DNA of 64,000 nt from Oxytricha trifallax (GCA_000711775.1 ARYC01019429.1:1-64000), one strand, 5' to 3'; positions 10,666 through 23,689 are shown, numbered from the stretch's first letter. Made by a program: numbers and translations. The notes: generated from the letters alone by a model not told the origin.

Positions 10666-12009
10666 ATTAATCTTTTTTATTGTCTCTTTTTGATATTAAT
10701 TAGTAATTGTAAATATCTTTTTTATTACTATAGTTAATATTTTTTGTTACTCAAAAAGTAATTTTATGATATTATTCACAGTTCTTGAATTAATTTGACT
10801 TTTATCACAGTTTTGGAATCATGAAAAATTCACAAAAAAAAAAGATTTCCAAAACTCTTTGACCACCGAGGGCCTCATATATTTCAGATACCTTAGGTAT
10901 CAATTGAAAAACTAAATTTATAAAAAAATGTTGAACAATAGATCAAGAATAAATAGTAATAAAATCTATTAAAAATTCAATGTTATAACAAATAAAACAT
11001 GTTTTTTCTTTATCGATTGTTCATTATATTTCTATTAATTTTTTTAATTTATATCTAGGGTATATGAATTATATGTGTAGGTGGTCATTGAGATTTTGAA
11101 ATGTTTTTTTTATTGTAAATTTTTAATGATTCCAGAACTGTGAATGAAAATCAAATAAATTCCAGAACAGTGGGGGGTATCCAAAACTTATATTAAAATT
11201 CCCATAAATATCTTTAATTTTGATTTTAATTTATAATTTTTGTGCAATACTAGAAGCCATGAAATGAACGGTACCTTAAATTATACTCAGCTTTATAGAA
11301 TTATAAAAATTGACTAAAATATTTGTAAAATATAATAAAAATTTCTGTTTTTAATTTTCAATTGCATTACTAACTCTTTGATATTACCGCATCTTTTATA
11401 TGGTATTTTATTAATGAAAGTTGTAACTTCTGAATTTTTATATATCTTTTGTTCTCTCTAAAAGACTATCTGTACATTCCTTTCTTTAGTTATTTAATTC
11501 TTTTTAAAATTTAATCAACACTTTATGCTTCAAATAATATCTTTATTTTATCTTTATCAGACTTAATTTTCTTAACCACTCGAAATGCTTGAACTTGATA
11601 AATATCTATGTTTTATCATATAGTTTTTATAACTCTATATAGAATGATTTTATATTTATAATCTTTTATTATTTTGCTTTTTACTGAGTACTCATCTCTT
11701 TCACCTTTATTATTTTCATAATCAAAAATTTTTGTGTCTGGCTTGGCAATTTTTCTTGATCACAACATAATAATGTAATCTCTTTTAAAGTCTAGCAAGC
11801 TTTCATGAAAAGTTTTCTGATAAAATTAATTCTTTTTTTTTAAATTTTGAGTAATATCCAGTAATTCACAATATATTTAAATAGCATCAAAATTGAAAAG
11901 ATAATTCCTAAGATAAGAATAAAAAAAATGAAATGTCTAATGATAAACAGGAGTTTACCTCACTTAAAACACTTCATTGATATTCTAGTTTTAAATAGGA
12001 TGGGCACGC
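10666..12009. other. AT-rich stretch without recognisable gene
   Basis: No coding composition, structural RNA or long repeat seen. Confidence 0.5.
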
Positions 12010-13760
12010 ATGAAGGAGTTGTTCATGATGTTATCATTATTGTTATAAAATTCTTTATAATGATTTGAATAATTGATCTAGTCAGTACCTTCTGATTTGA
12101 ATATCTGTGTATTGCTAGCAGAAAATTTGAATATTCAACTAATTATGGCATGCTCCTGGACTTTTCAAGGTAGTAAGACTTAAGAAAAGAAATCGAAGAA
12201 AAGAATCTTGTAATTTGTTTGCCTCTATTCTTTACTACTTTTTAATTTTTATACTAAATTACCTTAGAGTTTTCTCTAAAAATATACTTATAATTATTGT
12301 TGTTGTTTGTTTTTTGAGTTTGTTTTTCATTAGCACGAAGGTGATTCTTGAATCTTACATTCTCTACATTATATTTTTGTAAGCTTTCAGTACTTTACTA
12401 ATTATGGGACATCCATAAACCTAAGTCTGATGTTTATTCGAACTTAATAATAACATTTCTATTAGAAAATGTGATTAATGTAGAGGAGTGTATCCGTTTC
12501 TCTTATATTCATTAAGTAGTCTTAGATAGATCGATCAATTTTGATTAGCCTAATCATTAATTAATATCGTACAATGAAATAAGTCTGATTACATCTTAAA
12601 CATCAAACTTCTATCATAAAAGCATTAAAACCAAAGAAATTATACTTACCCTTCAACTTTAATTAAGAGTCATTCTGGAAAATTTTCTTGGTCAGTAGTT
12701 TTATCCGCTTATGTTGCAACTTAGTCAACAGTCTCATGATTTAACATAATATTACTAAAAGTTTTCAATGTTAATTACTTTTCTATTAAATAATTTATGA
12801 GTATTTACCTGCTCCTTGATCTTTTAGGCTAAAGGCACTTTCTCCCTCAACATAGAAGTATTTTCGAAAAATTTTCATAATTATAATTGAAACAGCTCTG
12901 TCATGATCAATTTATAAATCTTATCCAGCATCATAAGCTGTTCTTTCTTTCACTTAAACTCTAAACTTTTGCTGTTTATTTTGAGTTAAAATTCACACAA
13001 AGATTTGTTCATCTTATTAGTTCATATCTTTGTTTTACTAGTTAATTCTGCTCCTGCTTTCTCTGTAATATATCGATGCCTTTAAGCAAAATGTTTATCA
13101 TCTTCAGATTGTTTGTAAGTGAATTCCAAATTTTCAATGTACTTGCAGTCTGTAATCTTTTTGCACGAAAACACCCATGTTTTCCACGATAAGGTCGAAA
13201 TTGTTCTACAGAAGTTGATGTCATTATTTTTTCCTGTGCTTTCTTTTCTAGCTTTTCTTGTACTCTCTGAGTAGCTGTTTTTGTTCTTCCTGTATTTCTT
13301 TCTCCACATCTTAATATTGACATTGCGAATCCTTCCTAATGTCAACAAATTAAGGAATTTTATTGTAAAAGTTCTTCGTCTACTTCATCTCTTCGAAAAT
13401 GTCATCATCTCTACCTGAGTCTTTACCATCTTGGCCTATATAATCTCCATCAGCCATACCTACATCCTCTTTGGAAACTGATGACTTTGAACCACTTTAA
13501 TCTCTCTTATAATATTTAATTTATAATGATGTTAAGATATGCTAGGTGAGGTTGAGTAAGTTTTAATTGCATTATCTTGATAGAATATTTGTTTCATTTG
13601 GTAAGACTCTCACCATCTTCATCCAATCAATTCCCATCATTTTTCTTTAATTTGACAAACTTTGTTAATATAATATGAATTATTCAGAATTTCCGGATTA
13701 TAAATTGAGGTGTTGATTTTATAAATTTTATTTTAACTTCTGATTTTACTGGCATGTCGA
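12010..13760 (-). CDS. Unidentified coding region, coiled-coil-like then weak ankyrin-like motif
   Basis: Frames on the minus strand change several times. 13,760-13,221 is open for 179 codons and includes VSKEDVGMADGDYIGQDGKD, then a charged helix (VEKEIQEEQKQLLREYKK). 13,335-13,009 in another frame continues with MTSTSVEQFRPYRGKHGCF. Around 12,530-12,030 a third frame has NGYTPLHQSHFLIEMLLL, which resembles an ankyrin repeat start. The composition is much less AT-biased than chance frames, so coding origin is likely, but the frame changes mean either eliminated segments, introns or decay. It follows the coding region 13,973-15,759 on the same strand and may be its 3' continuation. Function unknown. 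Confidence 0.45.
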
Positions 13761-13972
13761 TCATCTTAAGATTAAATATTAAGAAAAATAAAAATAAATT
13801 GAAAGTTATTTTTTGTCTACTCATATTATTTTGTTATCACTGACATTGTTAAGTACTAAAATTATTTTTATTAATATCGTTTCCTCTTCTTTTGATAGAT
13901 TTTTAATTATAATATTAAAGTTCAGAGTAGTTAGGATTATAGGCTAATCTTCAATGATCTAAATATAAATGA

Positions 13973-15759
13973 TCATATATATTTAATTGTGAATTATACT
14001 TTAAATATCTGCATCAATATCTTGATCTGAAGTTCTTTGATAGCTCTTAGAGTGGCAAAAATCTATTTATTCGATATAACAATTCTCCTAAAAATAATAC
14101 TGGTTATTGGATTTTCCTCTGTTACAAATGCTTGATTTACCAATCTCCGGAGCTACATATAACTTGCCAATCTGCCCTTCATGACTTATTTGTCTAGGTT
14201 ATATAAGAATTCTGAAATTTATCTACTGTTAATTGTAAGCTTATTTAGCATATAAGACATTACTAAATCTGCAAAGAACCACATATTCAAAGACTTTGTT
14301 GACTGTGACATTGAGAATAATGCATTCTTAAGAGTCTAATCTGACTCATCTATTTGCATATAGAATAAATCCTGGTTAGTGATTTCATTCTCAATTGGGA
14401 TTTAGTATCTAAGCGAAACTTAGAATGTAGCTGACAGCTTATCAATAATGTATTCCACCAAAGCAAACATTTTAATTATAAGAATTTTGAACCATTCTTG
14501 TATCTTTAATCTTTGTTATAGATGTTATTTTCTTCGAATGTTGTAGTATTTTTAAGCCACTAGATCTATATTCTAATAAATATTATAATAAGAATTTTAA
14601 TCAATTTTGTTGCAATATGATTTCCATTACTGTTTACATCTGGATATTAGATATATTTGCAATTTATTTCATCAGACTTATTTTGGACCTCACTTTTTGA
14701 TAAAGATCCAATCATTAAAATAATTATATCAATTGTATTTCACAAATTTTTATGAGTTTTATTAATGTTCTTACGTAATTTCTTTAATAATGTCATCTAT
14801 AAGAGTGTCCACGAAAACATATCTTCTACATTTACTGCAGACCTTAATGTAGTTTCAAGTAAAGTCATGAGAGACATAAAACTAAAAAATGAGAAGATAA
14901 CTATTTCTTGAGAAGTTTTGCATTTAATGACTGTCATAGTGGAAAGTTACCTTGATACAAACATTTTATTATGAAATATTATTAGAATTAAATATCCTTC
15001 ATGATCTGTTCTGAATTGTCTATGCTGATAGCTTAAAAATTATTAATATGCTTCTCTATTTATGATCTTAGGTAAGGTTGAACAGACAATAGAAATTATT
15101 TGTGATTTTCTTGCCTCAAAACAACATTTATACGAATATCCCACATTGAATAATCATCTTAAAAGAAGAATTAAAGTATTTCATTAATATAAGAATTAAA
15201 AAATGAAATTCGATAATAATTCTTTGAGATTTTCTACATATAACTTAAGATTCAAGAAACCTTAAAGAATGATTTATTGCTTGAATGGAAATCTCTTTAC
15301 CTCCTTCCCATAAGTCAAAGGATTAATTAATAGATTCTAAGTTTAATTTGTGAAATACTATTATCTCAATTAATATCCTTTTTTTATTGCTTAATTTCTA
15401 AATTGAAGATGGGCTAGTTATGTTTATTTCATTCTACTCATTCATATACAAATATTTTCTAATTTCAATTAAACTTATTCAGTACTTTCTCAATCTTTCT
15501 TTTAGCAGTGAAATGTAAGTGTTGATATTTATATAAACTATCCCAATCAAAAAGTTCATGTATATATAATATTTTTTAAACATCATTTCTATAGCTTAAA
15601 CTTCTTCTCTTTATGACAATGATAACATTTATTAATAAATCTCTCTAACTTTTTTACATTAAGATAATGATGCTATATTGAAATTTACCAATATATCTGA
15701 TTAATATAAGTTTCCAAGTTTTCATTCTAGACCAGCTCTTGACTTGCTGCTTGATGCAT
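13973..15759 (-). CDS. Large unidentified germline coding region, frame-broken
   Basis: A start is plausible at 15,759 (MHQAASQELVQNENL, with an in-frame UGA 6 nt upstream). Successive UGA-bounded frames then carry protein-like sequence: 15,759-15,583, about 15,600-15,465, 15,478-15,116 (120 aa), 15,153-14,740 (137 aa, contains CCFEARKSQIISIVC) and 14,668-13,973 (231 aa, contains SLNMWFFADLVMSYMLNKL). The changes of frame are too regular for random DNA and fit IESs, small introns or decay. Hydrophobic and charged helices alternate, suggesting a large, perhaps membrane-associated protein. I do not recognise the family. Confidence 0.5.
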
Positions 15760-15959
15760 AACTCATTATTCAAAAATATTTAAAGAATTACTATTTAATC
15801 AATCCCACTAACATTTATACTCTCTAGTTACATATATCTTTATGTTTATAATTTATATTTATAATGATTGAAATATTTATAAATATTAAATAAAATATTA
15901 AACGCAAAAATAATAAGTTATTATTCATGTCATACAAATATAATAAAGTTATGAGATTG

Positions 15960-17845
15960 GTTAGAAATATTAAAAGTTAACAATTGAATCTTTTAATCTT
16001 GTGCTTTTTATCCGCTTCTTGTATAAATTTGGCAGTTTTCTTGTTTTTCTTGGCCAATCTTAATCTTATTAGTGATGTTTCTTTGGTGCTGTGTCTCTCA
16101 CAAAATTCCTCCATCGTCATAAATCCCCTATTAACTCTAACCATGAGTACTTAGTTAAAATATTATAACCGTTATATTATTGCTATAATATGTAACTGTT
16201 GTGTTATTAATTGTTATTAAAAAGCTAAATATAAATTCAAAGAATAGTCTAGTCCTGAAGAGATACTCGGACTAGTTTATGCGAATGAAGAGTGCTCTTA
16301 CATTCTTAGATTTTGTGAAATCTTCAAGGATTTCATCGATTTAATCACCATCTTCAGAAGCTTTATAAAAACATCTTTGTGGCTATTATAATATCTATTG
16401 TGTTTGCAACTAGTTTAAATAAATATGTGATAAATTTTTCATGATCTTTGTTATTAATTTCTATGTTCTTCTATAGTTTGGTTGCGTTAAATAAATATAT
16501 TCTTTGATTATATTTTGGGTAGTCATTGATTTTTGGAAGGTGATTTCTTCGAAAATTGCTTTCTTAATTTAGAAGTGATGTTATTGATATTTATCAAATC
16601 CCTTAGTAAGCTGGCATATTCATATCAATATCAATCTCATCGAGTTTAACAACGAAATCATCCGCTAACTCTTCTTCCTCATTTTCATTGACTTACTCAG
16701 CCAAGTAATTATCCATGCATTTATCTCTTTCATCTTCTTGCTCGATGATAAACTCACTGTCTTTATTTATCTCCACGGAATTGCTTTTTTCGAAAACCGA
16801 GCCACCTCTCTGAGAAGTTTCTACTTATTCCATTATACACTTCATCAAATCCTGTTCATATTCTTAAAGATGTTCTCCCTTGTAAAACTATCACATCAAT
16901 AAAGATAAATTATTATTAAGATGTAGTTTATGCAATAGTTTATTTTCAAGAGTTAAAAGTAAATAAGTGAAAGATATATATATATATATATGAGATTAGT
17001 TCATCATTAAACTCTTATAATTTTCAACACTAAGAACATTTAGCTCTACAATATAACTAAATCTTCTCCATCCTATATTAAAGTGAGTGAGATATTAAGG
17101 GGGAGCTGATTAATTAATCATTTCTTGGCTTTCTTAAATTATAAAATCTTGAGTTTTATGGGTAGCAAGAGCTAATTAGAAATTATCAACATCCATATCC
17201 ACGCTGTAAATTTATATTTAATTCTCATTTATCAACTTATCATAAGATGTATTATTGAATTCCAAAACCTCATGTGGTTTTACTGACTGTTATATCCACA
17301 CTATTCTCAAAAATATTTGCCTCATAGTATAGTTTTTACTGCTCTTATGTTAACCTTGTTGACTGTCTTGCACAATTAGGCTACTTTCCAGAGGATTCTC
17401 GTTGATAATATAGCTCTTAGTTTTCTGGGTTTGATCTTGACACTTTAACAATTGAACTATTTCGAGATGTCATCTCATCCAATTCAATGAGTTTCTTCAG
17501 TGACTCTATCTAACTATGTAAAGAGGTACAATTAACTCATTAAATCTCGGCATAGTTATTAATTGCGCTGCTTTACTTGCTTTTCTAGGATTATCTAATG
17601 CTGCTTAAATGGCTATAGACTTTACTATTCTTCTAGTGATTGGATTTAGTTTGTTGAAATAGATCATTTAGATGATTCAAAAGTCCTATGTCCAATATCT
17701 CTAGATCTCCTAGTTACTTAGCAATTACTTCTTATTGGTGCTAGATAATGAATGAGTGTAGCTCACCATTTTGGATGAGTAAATTTCGGTTAAGGATACA
17801 GCAGTTTTACTTTTACTTTTACAAATTATTATCATGAATAATCCT
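15960..17845 (-). CDS. Large unidentified germline coding region with IES-like interruptions
   Basis: Consecutive minus-strand segments: 17,845-17,537 (contains LGDLEILDIGLLNHLNDLFQ), 17,536-17,270 (contains KKLIELDEMTSRNSSIVKVS), about 17,340-17,017 (contains VDMDVDNFQLALATHKTQDF), 16,881-16,594 (acidic, contains VETSQRGGSVFEKSNSVEIN and EEEELADDFVVKLDEIDIDM), 16,619-16,263 and 16,144-15,980 (MVRVNRGFMTMEEFCERHST). Joining them needs removal of the candidate IESs at 16,882-17,016 and 16,148-16,262, a possible 63-nt intron near 17,520-17,580, and two 4-nt corrections. Codon composition and acidic tracts leave little doubt that this is coding. It may be one gene with 13,973-15,759 and 18,110-18,756. 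Confidence 0.6.
16148..16262. other. Candidate IES, pointer CTC
   Basis: A 115-bp AT-rich segment. CTC (minus strand) occurs at both ends (16,260-16,262 and 16,145-16,147). Removing it joins ...NQSEYL to MVRVNRGF... in frame, changing the phase exactly as required. Confidence 0.5.
16882..17016. other. Candidate IES, pointer AAG
   Basis: A 135-bp segment with a TA-repeat run. AAG (minus strand) occurs at both ends (17,014-17,016 and 16,879-16,881). Two in-frame UGAs lie inside; removal joins ...LNVLSVENYK to GEHLQEYEQDL... in frame. The 3-bp pointer alone is weak evidence. Confidence 0.4.
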
Positions 17846-18109
17846 TCACTTATAATGTTTTCTTTTGCTTACGATTAAATATATAGAAACATAAAATCTA
17901 TAAATAAATGAGAGATGCCCAAGAAATTGCATTTGTATTTTGTTTAAATATATAAATGAATTTAAAAGCTATAGTTTTACTTTTAAAGCTATTTATATTC
18001 TCATTGATTTCAAACTTTGATAACTATTATTATAGATTAATTTGATTTAGATACTTAATATACTAAAAAATACAAACTGCATAAAATAATTATAAAATTC
18101 CCTTTCTTT

Positions 18110-18756
18110 TTCTTTCCTAGCGGACTTTATCCAAAACATATTAAATAGCTCTTTGCTCCATGAGGATATCAATGACAACTTTCTTGTATTTCTTATTAGT
18201 GTCATTCAAAATCCATCTTATCAAGCACATGTTGGAGTAGTAGAGTCTAATCAGGAAGTTTTCTAGTTTTTTAAAGCCACTTCCCACGCTAACCATACAA
18301 GTTTAATTCTTCAATTCAACCATTCAATTTGATGATATAAATTCAATTCAATACAACCATCTTTAACTCTATGTCAATAAAATATTTACCATTGGTGATT
18401 TTAATGACGGGAATGCTGTTGAAATCCAAGTGCATTAAATTGATAGTTTTTCAACGGCCTCATCAGCCTAGTCTCCCCTTATTAACTTATAGGTAGCTGA
18501 TATTTTCTTCACCATCAACGGTTTACCCACTTAATAATCATGCCAAATGGAGATGTGATCGACCACTGTGTTAGAATAACCTCCATCGTTATTTTGTGGT
18601 CATCGTCTTCTATATAATCCAAATGCATTCAATTAGTTTTGGTTGGCTTAATATTCTTATAATGTGTTTGATTATTACTCCACTTGCAGAGGCTGATTCT
18701 ACTTCTTGGCCTTTGCATTAGATTGCTACTATTTAAGCACTATTCTGGAGATTTGA
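18110..18756 (-). CDS. Unidentified coding region, possible 5' end of the 12-18 kb gene
   Basis: A Met at 18,756 starts MSKSNLQNSAQIVAIQCKG. Further pieces in changing frames include MHLDYIEDDDHKITMEVILT, MVKKISATYKLIRGDQADEA, HLDFNSIPVIKITNGKYFID and VSVGSGFKKLENFLIRLYYS. The composition is protein-like and less AT-rich than the flanks. It is separated from the next coding piece at 17,845 by about 260 bp of AT-rich DNA, which could be a further eliminated segment. Family not recognised. Confidence 0.45.
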
Positions 18757-18789
18757 TTTTGACATCTTTTTGAAAAATATAACTTAAAT

Positions 18790-20280
18790 ATATAAAATTA
18801 ATCAGAATAAATAACATTTCTATTTATGTTAAGAGAGTGTTTATAATTCCAAAAATTATTAAAATTTTAAATTAGAAATTCCCCTAATTATTTTAAGTCA
18901 TTTCTTAAAATCTTAAAGATTCTTTTTTTAGTTATTCGTAATAATCTCGCATTATTATGTAATATAATGAATAAATATAGAAAATAAACAATAATTAGAT
19001 AGATTTTAGGTTTATAGACTAATTTTAAATATCACTTTTATTCAATAATTATACAGTATTTTCTCATAATTTACTGAATTCTTTCCTGAATAACGCCAAT
19101 GCAAAATAAGACACTTCCTAACAAGAATCAATTAATATCTAAACTTCTGCCACTAATGTCGATATTCAAAATCAATAATCAAATAAACAATAAGTCATGC
19201 TGTAGGATTTTTGGCTGTATGATTATTATGTTAATGTGTTCTTGAATCACACCATATTTTATCTAGCCTTAGTATTCTTTATTTCACCATTAAATATCAT
19301 AATTTGTCATCGTAATGTTCATTCGAAATAATTATAACTTATAAAAGTTAATATAATTTAATTGATACAGTTTAGGAATTGAAAATAAACGATATAACTA
19401 TATATGTATTTAATATGAAAACCAGTTATTTTGCTATACTAATATTTTATCGATTATCGGTTTTTAATGATGCATATTTTTAGGAAAAACTGCAGGCATT
19501 TCTTTCATCTTATAGTGATTTTTCTGCTTATCAGTACATTCACCAAAATCCTGGATGTAGTAATAGACAATGTAGTGTGGATTACAATCATATCTCTAAT
19601 ATCAATATTTTATATGGAAATACCACAACTACAAGATAGTGAAGATTAAAAAGGGAAGATATTACCTGTTAAATCATGGGTAAATTGAATATCTTCCAGT
19701 AAATGTTATACCTTGTATTGTTTTCATATGTATAGTAAAGAAAATGATATCAAACTATACCATAACAACAATACTATTAACATCTAAAGCCTCGCTATGA
19801 CAGTTCATATTACCGCTATCCTATTGTCTTATGAGTTTTCATTGACGATATTCCTCACTTTATTGGATTGGTATTAAGTGTAAGTTGCTGTAATCATATC
19901 AATTACATAAGATATTTATGTAAATTATTGTTTGTATTGTATTACTGATTTAAGGAATATCAATTAAAATGGAAAAATAATATGGAGACTTAATGAAATG
20001 CTGGCCAATCTTAATTTTTTCAATTTGCATTTATCATTTTGTATTTTTGCATAGAGAAGTCCCCTCACTTAAACTAAATTCATAACAATCCTGACTAATG
20101 AAATATACTAGAGTAATTTATTATGATATTTTAAATTAAAAATAAATGTAATTCTTAATTTTTTAGTACTTATTGATTGTTATATTCTTTGCAGTGTATG
20201 TGATTGATTACACGAACAATTATAATAATTAATTATTTAGTTTACCCTGATTATTCGTATTATGACCTCTAACAATTTAT
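18790..20280. other. AT-rich stretch without recognised gene
   Basis: Only short frames. The 60-codon frame at 19,467-19,649 is hydrophobic and may be chance. Confidence 0.4.
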
Positions 20281-20289
20281 GTTGACTTG

Positions 20290-20593
20290 AAAGTTGTCAT
20301 CGAGGCATTTATTTAATATTTTTCTGGCTATGATATGTTTGAAATAACTTCTAGTGAGATGTTTGATTGTAATCACTACAATATTTACAAAAAAATGAAG
20401 AAAGTTAGATAGTGTTTCAAGAAAACAAGAACCGGATATTAAAATGTAAGCATACTCCTATTAAAGTTGTAAAATAGAAGATTTAAAAGGATTTCTTAGA
20501 AATGATGCTTTTAAAGACAGCTTCAAAAGTGAAAGTGCATTTTCTGATTTCTCAAAAATTAAAATTATTGAACAAACACACATAATTCACTGA
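20290..20593 (+). CDS. Unidentified coding segment, start of the 20-23.5 kb region
   Basis: Two adjacent frames look coding: about 20,290-20,400 (EAFIQYFSGYDMFEITSSEM) and 20,399-20,593 (contains LDSVSRKQEPDIKM and LKGFLRNDAFKDSFKSESAF, ending in UGA). The first faintly resembles the region after the Cys box of ubiquitin-specific proteases, but this is not enough for a call. Same strand as the long frame at 20,888. Confidence 0.35.
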
Positions 20594-20887
20594 GAACCTT
20601 TTATAGTTCAAAGAAAGAAATTAGTAAATTTCTGATAAAGAATTTAAAGCAAACGAAAATCTTGTAATTTTGCTTAAGTAATACACCTTAGTTTTTAAAA
20701 CCATTTTTCATTTGATAATTTACTTTCTTATTTGGGCAAGCTAAACATTTAAGAACATTAAAGCAAATTTAAAACACCTAATTGAAGGACATGAAATAAA
20801 ACACTTAATTTAACATTTCATATATAAAAGAGCATAAAATAAATACTCGAGACTCATGAATAATTACTAAAATATTATAATCTATGA

Positions 20888-21895
20888 TTTAAATCATAAC
20901 AGCAATAAAAACTTAAAAATTTTAGAGTAAGCTCAAGAAATATATAAAGCAAAAATAGCGAAATGTGGAGTTAAATAATACCATTTATTTAACTTATTTG
21001 CTCCTCTTTGTAATATATAATAAATTCGTAACTTTTTTAATGGTGCAAGTATCTCAGAGCTTTTTCTCATTCTTAGATAATATAATGTTTGTGTAAAAGA
21101 CACTTAAAGATAGCAAAAAGTGATTACTTCTTGATTAGAGAATTCTTGAAAATTACTTAACCATATAGTGAAATTATAAGAATCGCTTTACTCGATATTC
21201 TAGGGTGTTTTCTATATTAAGAGTCATATATATATAGTGAAATATATTATATAATAGCATATAGACATAGATTACAAGAATAACTTGCTGCTCTATGGAT
21301 AATATACTAGGATAAGATTTATAAATATAGAGAGAATTTTCTATCTAAAGAGGTTTAAGAAAGGCATAATAGCAAATTTATCTTAGAAGGAATAATAAAA
21401 CTCTATTGGCTTGAAAGTATTTACAGACTTTAATCTTTTATAGATTTTAGAGAATATAACAAAAGAATTTAAGTTATAAGAAAGCTGTTAGAAAAGATCG
21501 AGAAAAAAAACTTTGCATTTTTGGGAGCGAACAAAATAATGGACTATGGATTACTTAAATTTAAAGTTAAAATATCCTAAATAACTGATCCTTATATTAA
21601 ACTTATGATAGCTATAATTTATATCAGATAAGAGAATGGTAATAATCGCTTGTAACTTAATTAAATTGATGAAAGAGCTATAATTAAGTAAAAGACAAAA
21701 ATAATCTCAGATTTCTTTTACTCCTTTTAATTTAAATCACAAATCTATGATAAAATCCTATTAAATGGGACAAATTTTGCTTTTATTGACACATAAAAAT
21801 TTCAAATATAACAAGCATATTTCTTTCAAAAATAGAGAATGATAAACCATTGGAAAATCAAAATACTTTTTGATTCTAGAAGAATAAAAAATTGA
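20888..21895 (+). CDS. 335-codon unidentified reading frame
   Basis: The longest UGA-bounded frame found outside the TBEs, with no internal UGA. First Met at 20,963 (MWSQIIPFIQLICSSLQYI). Later parts alternate hydrophobic helices and charged segments, for example REFLKITQPYSEIIRIALLD and RLQEQLAALWIIYQDKIYKY. At its end an A-run (21,886-21,891) shifts the frame by one, and the next frame continues protein-like (EEFNIKSLLLNYQFPSKDLE), which suggests a 1-nt indel. A few frames of this length are expected by chance in AT-rich DNA with one stop codon, so confidence is moderate. Confidence 0.45.
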
Positions 21896-22940
21896 GGAAT
21901 TTAATATTAAAAGTTTGTTGTTAAATTACTAATTTCCTTCCAAAGATTTAGAATTGCAATAAATCTAAATTTTCCTAGATACAATTAAATACATTAATCC
22001 ATTAAAATTTGATCATTGAATAAAAATTTAGATCTTAAAACTATAGATAAAACAAAAATAATCTAGAATAAGACAGCTAAAATAACTTTTTTATTTTCAA
22101 AATATTTTATGATAGATATTAAAAATATTACCAGCAGGTATTAAGATAGTGAGATAAAAATTTTAAATCATTTTATATAAAATAATATCTGATAAGAATA
22201 GCAAAGAAGAATAATAAATTGATCATTAAACGCATTTTTACTATAAATTTTTAATTTTTTGATAAAAATCTTCCTATCTATCTTAAATTTTATAGTTACT
22301 TTAATAATAATTTTAGCTTAAATTTGCTTAAAATGACTTCCCACTTATATAATTATTCGATAAAACCAATAATGCTAGATTTCCCCATCAATGATATAAT
22401 CAATCATAACAATATTTTTAACTCAAAGTATTCACAGCTCTGATAGATACTTCAATATTGTCAATAATAATAATGGGATTTTGAAGTATAGAAAAATAGA
22501 GATACTGTGTTTGAAATTAAATTCTTGTTTTAAGACAACATATTCATTATATTTATTCGTTTAAAATTATAAATAAAACTGGCGTTGAGATAAAACAATC
22601 ACTCATGTCGATCCACTTTGAAAATAAATCTCTAATTTAAAGCCAATAAAATAAAAAAACTATGATTTATTACATGCAGACATTATAACATTAACTAATG
22701 ACAGTAAATGAATTGAAAATTAAATTTGGGCATTTCAAATTATCAAGAAACCTTGATTCAATCTAGTAAATGAATATTATTATTAAGAATTTTAAGCAAG
22801 TATAAATCGCCCTTTAAACATTGGGGCAGATTAGTTTTATTTGTATAATGAAATTAAATATATTCATAAATCCTAAAATATAATTGTTAATTAACATCGA
22901 AACAATCTATTTACTTTTGGGCATATACATACATCATTGA
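21896..22940 (+). CDS. Possible continuation of the unidentified plus-strand gene
   Basis: A run of UGA-bounded frames: 21,894-22,020, 22,153-22,443 (96 aa, contains KPIMLDFPINDIINHNN) and 22,515-22,940 (141 aa, contains KTGVEIKQSLMSIHFENKSL). These are more AT-biased than the minus-strand genes and could partly be chance. Orientation and position fit a single gene running toward the TBE insertion at 23,550. Confidence 0.3.
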
Positions 22941-23492
22941 AATCTATTGCAATTATTGAAGTTACTTAAATTACCTAATATAGAAATTCAAGCTCCTAAA
23001 TATTTATATTAAAATTATTGAAGCATTTCTAGAATATTTATCAAAGTCTTCCAAAGAAGTTTCCCATATTAAGTATTAATAGAACTTGAAAGGCAAAAAA
23101 CACTTTATCATAATCTAAGATATTTATTAATATATTTGGCTTGAAGCTCCGCAATCCATAGAATAAATATAAAATAAGCAAATCAGAACTAGGATATTCG
23201 ATGATATTATATTAATTATAAATCTTCTATAAATACGGGTTATATATTTTATTAAGAAATTAAAAAGGCATTATTCAATAAAAAAAGTACAAATATAATT
23301 AACCTCTTGCTCAAGATAAATATAAGTATAAATAGATGATAAAGAGGCTGGTATATATTAAACCTGGCATAGAAGACATAGATTATTTTCTAGTTATTTC
23401 TAAGAAATATAGATCACTTCAGGTGAATAAATTAAACTGTTTGATCTATAGTAAAAAAGAATTAAGTATTGTTAATACAAAGACTATAATGA

Positions 23493-23550
23493 GAAGATGT
23501 AAGCGGCACTTCCATGGGAGATGCTAATGGAGTCACCAGAGATAGACAAT
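23493..23550 (+). CDS. Coding segment 5' of the TBE insertion
   Basis: Frame directly after a UGA reads EDVSGTSMGDANGVTRDRQ up to the AAT at the TBE edge. Without the TBE and one AAT it continues in frame as SADNKGKEQTLRTCFMPFRL at 27,669. This shows that TBE copy 1 sits inside a reading frame. The upstream frame at 23,336-23,527 overlaps it in another phase. Confidence 0.5.
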
Positions 23551-23635
23551 CAAAACCCCAAAACCCCTTAGTGAGGTTTATAAGTGCTTTGATTTGTAGG
23601 GTATTGTTGGGGTCTTATTGGGGTTAGTAGAGAAA
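23551..23635 (+). repeat. TBE1 copy 1 left terminal inverted repeat
   Basis: 85 bp beginning CAAAACCCCAAAACCCC; inverted match at 27,581-27,665. Confidence 0.95.
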
Positions 23636-23689
23636 ATGCAGGTTTTTTGTGAATTTAATGAATATTTAATGAGTATTATTGTATTTAAT

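Noticed and set aside
12500-12600. Firm ankyrin-repeat annotation
   Set aside because: Only one NGYTPLH-type start, with an in-frame UGA just upstream and no second repeat.
20200-20420. Ubiquitin-specific protease call
   Set aside because: Only a faint resemblance in one short block; no Cys or His box was found.
22153-22940. UGA-free frames as proof of genes
   Set aside because: With one stop codon and this AT content, open frames of 100-150 codons are common by chance; kept only at low confidence because of strand and position.
23551-23567. C4A4 repeats as true chromosome ends
   Set aside because: They occur at both ends of 4.1-kb elements in inverse orientation with AAT duplications and coding DNA beyond; they are transposon ends, not telomeres.
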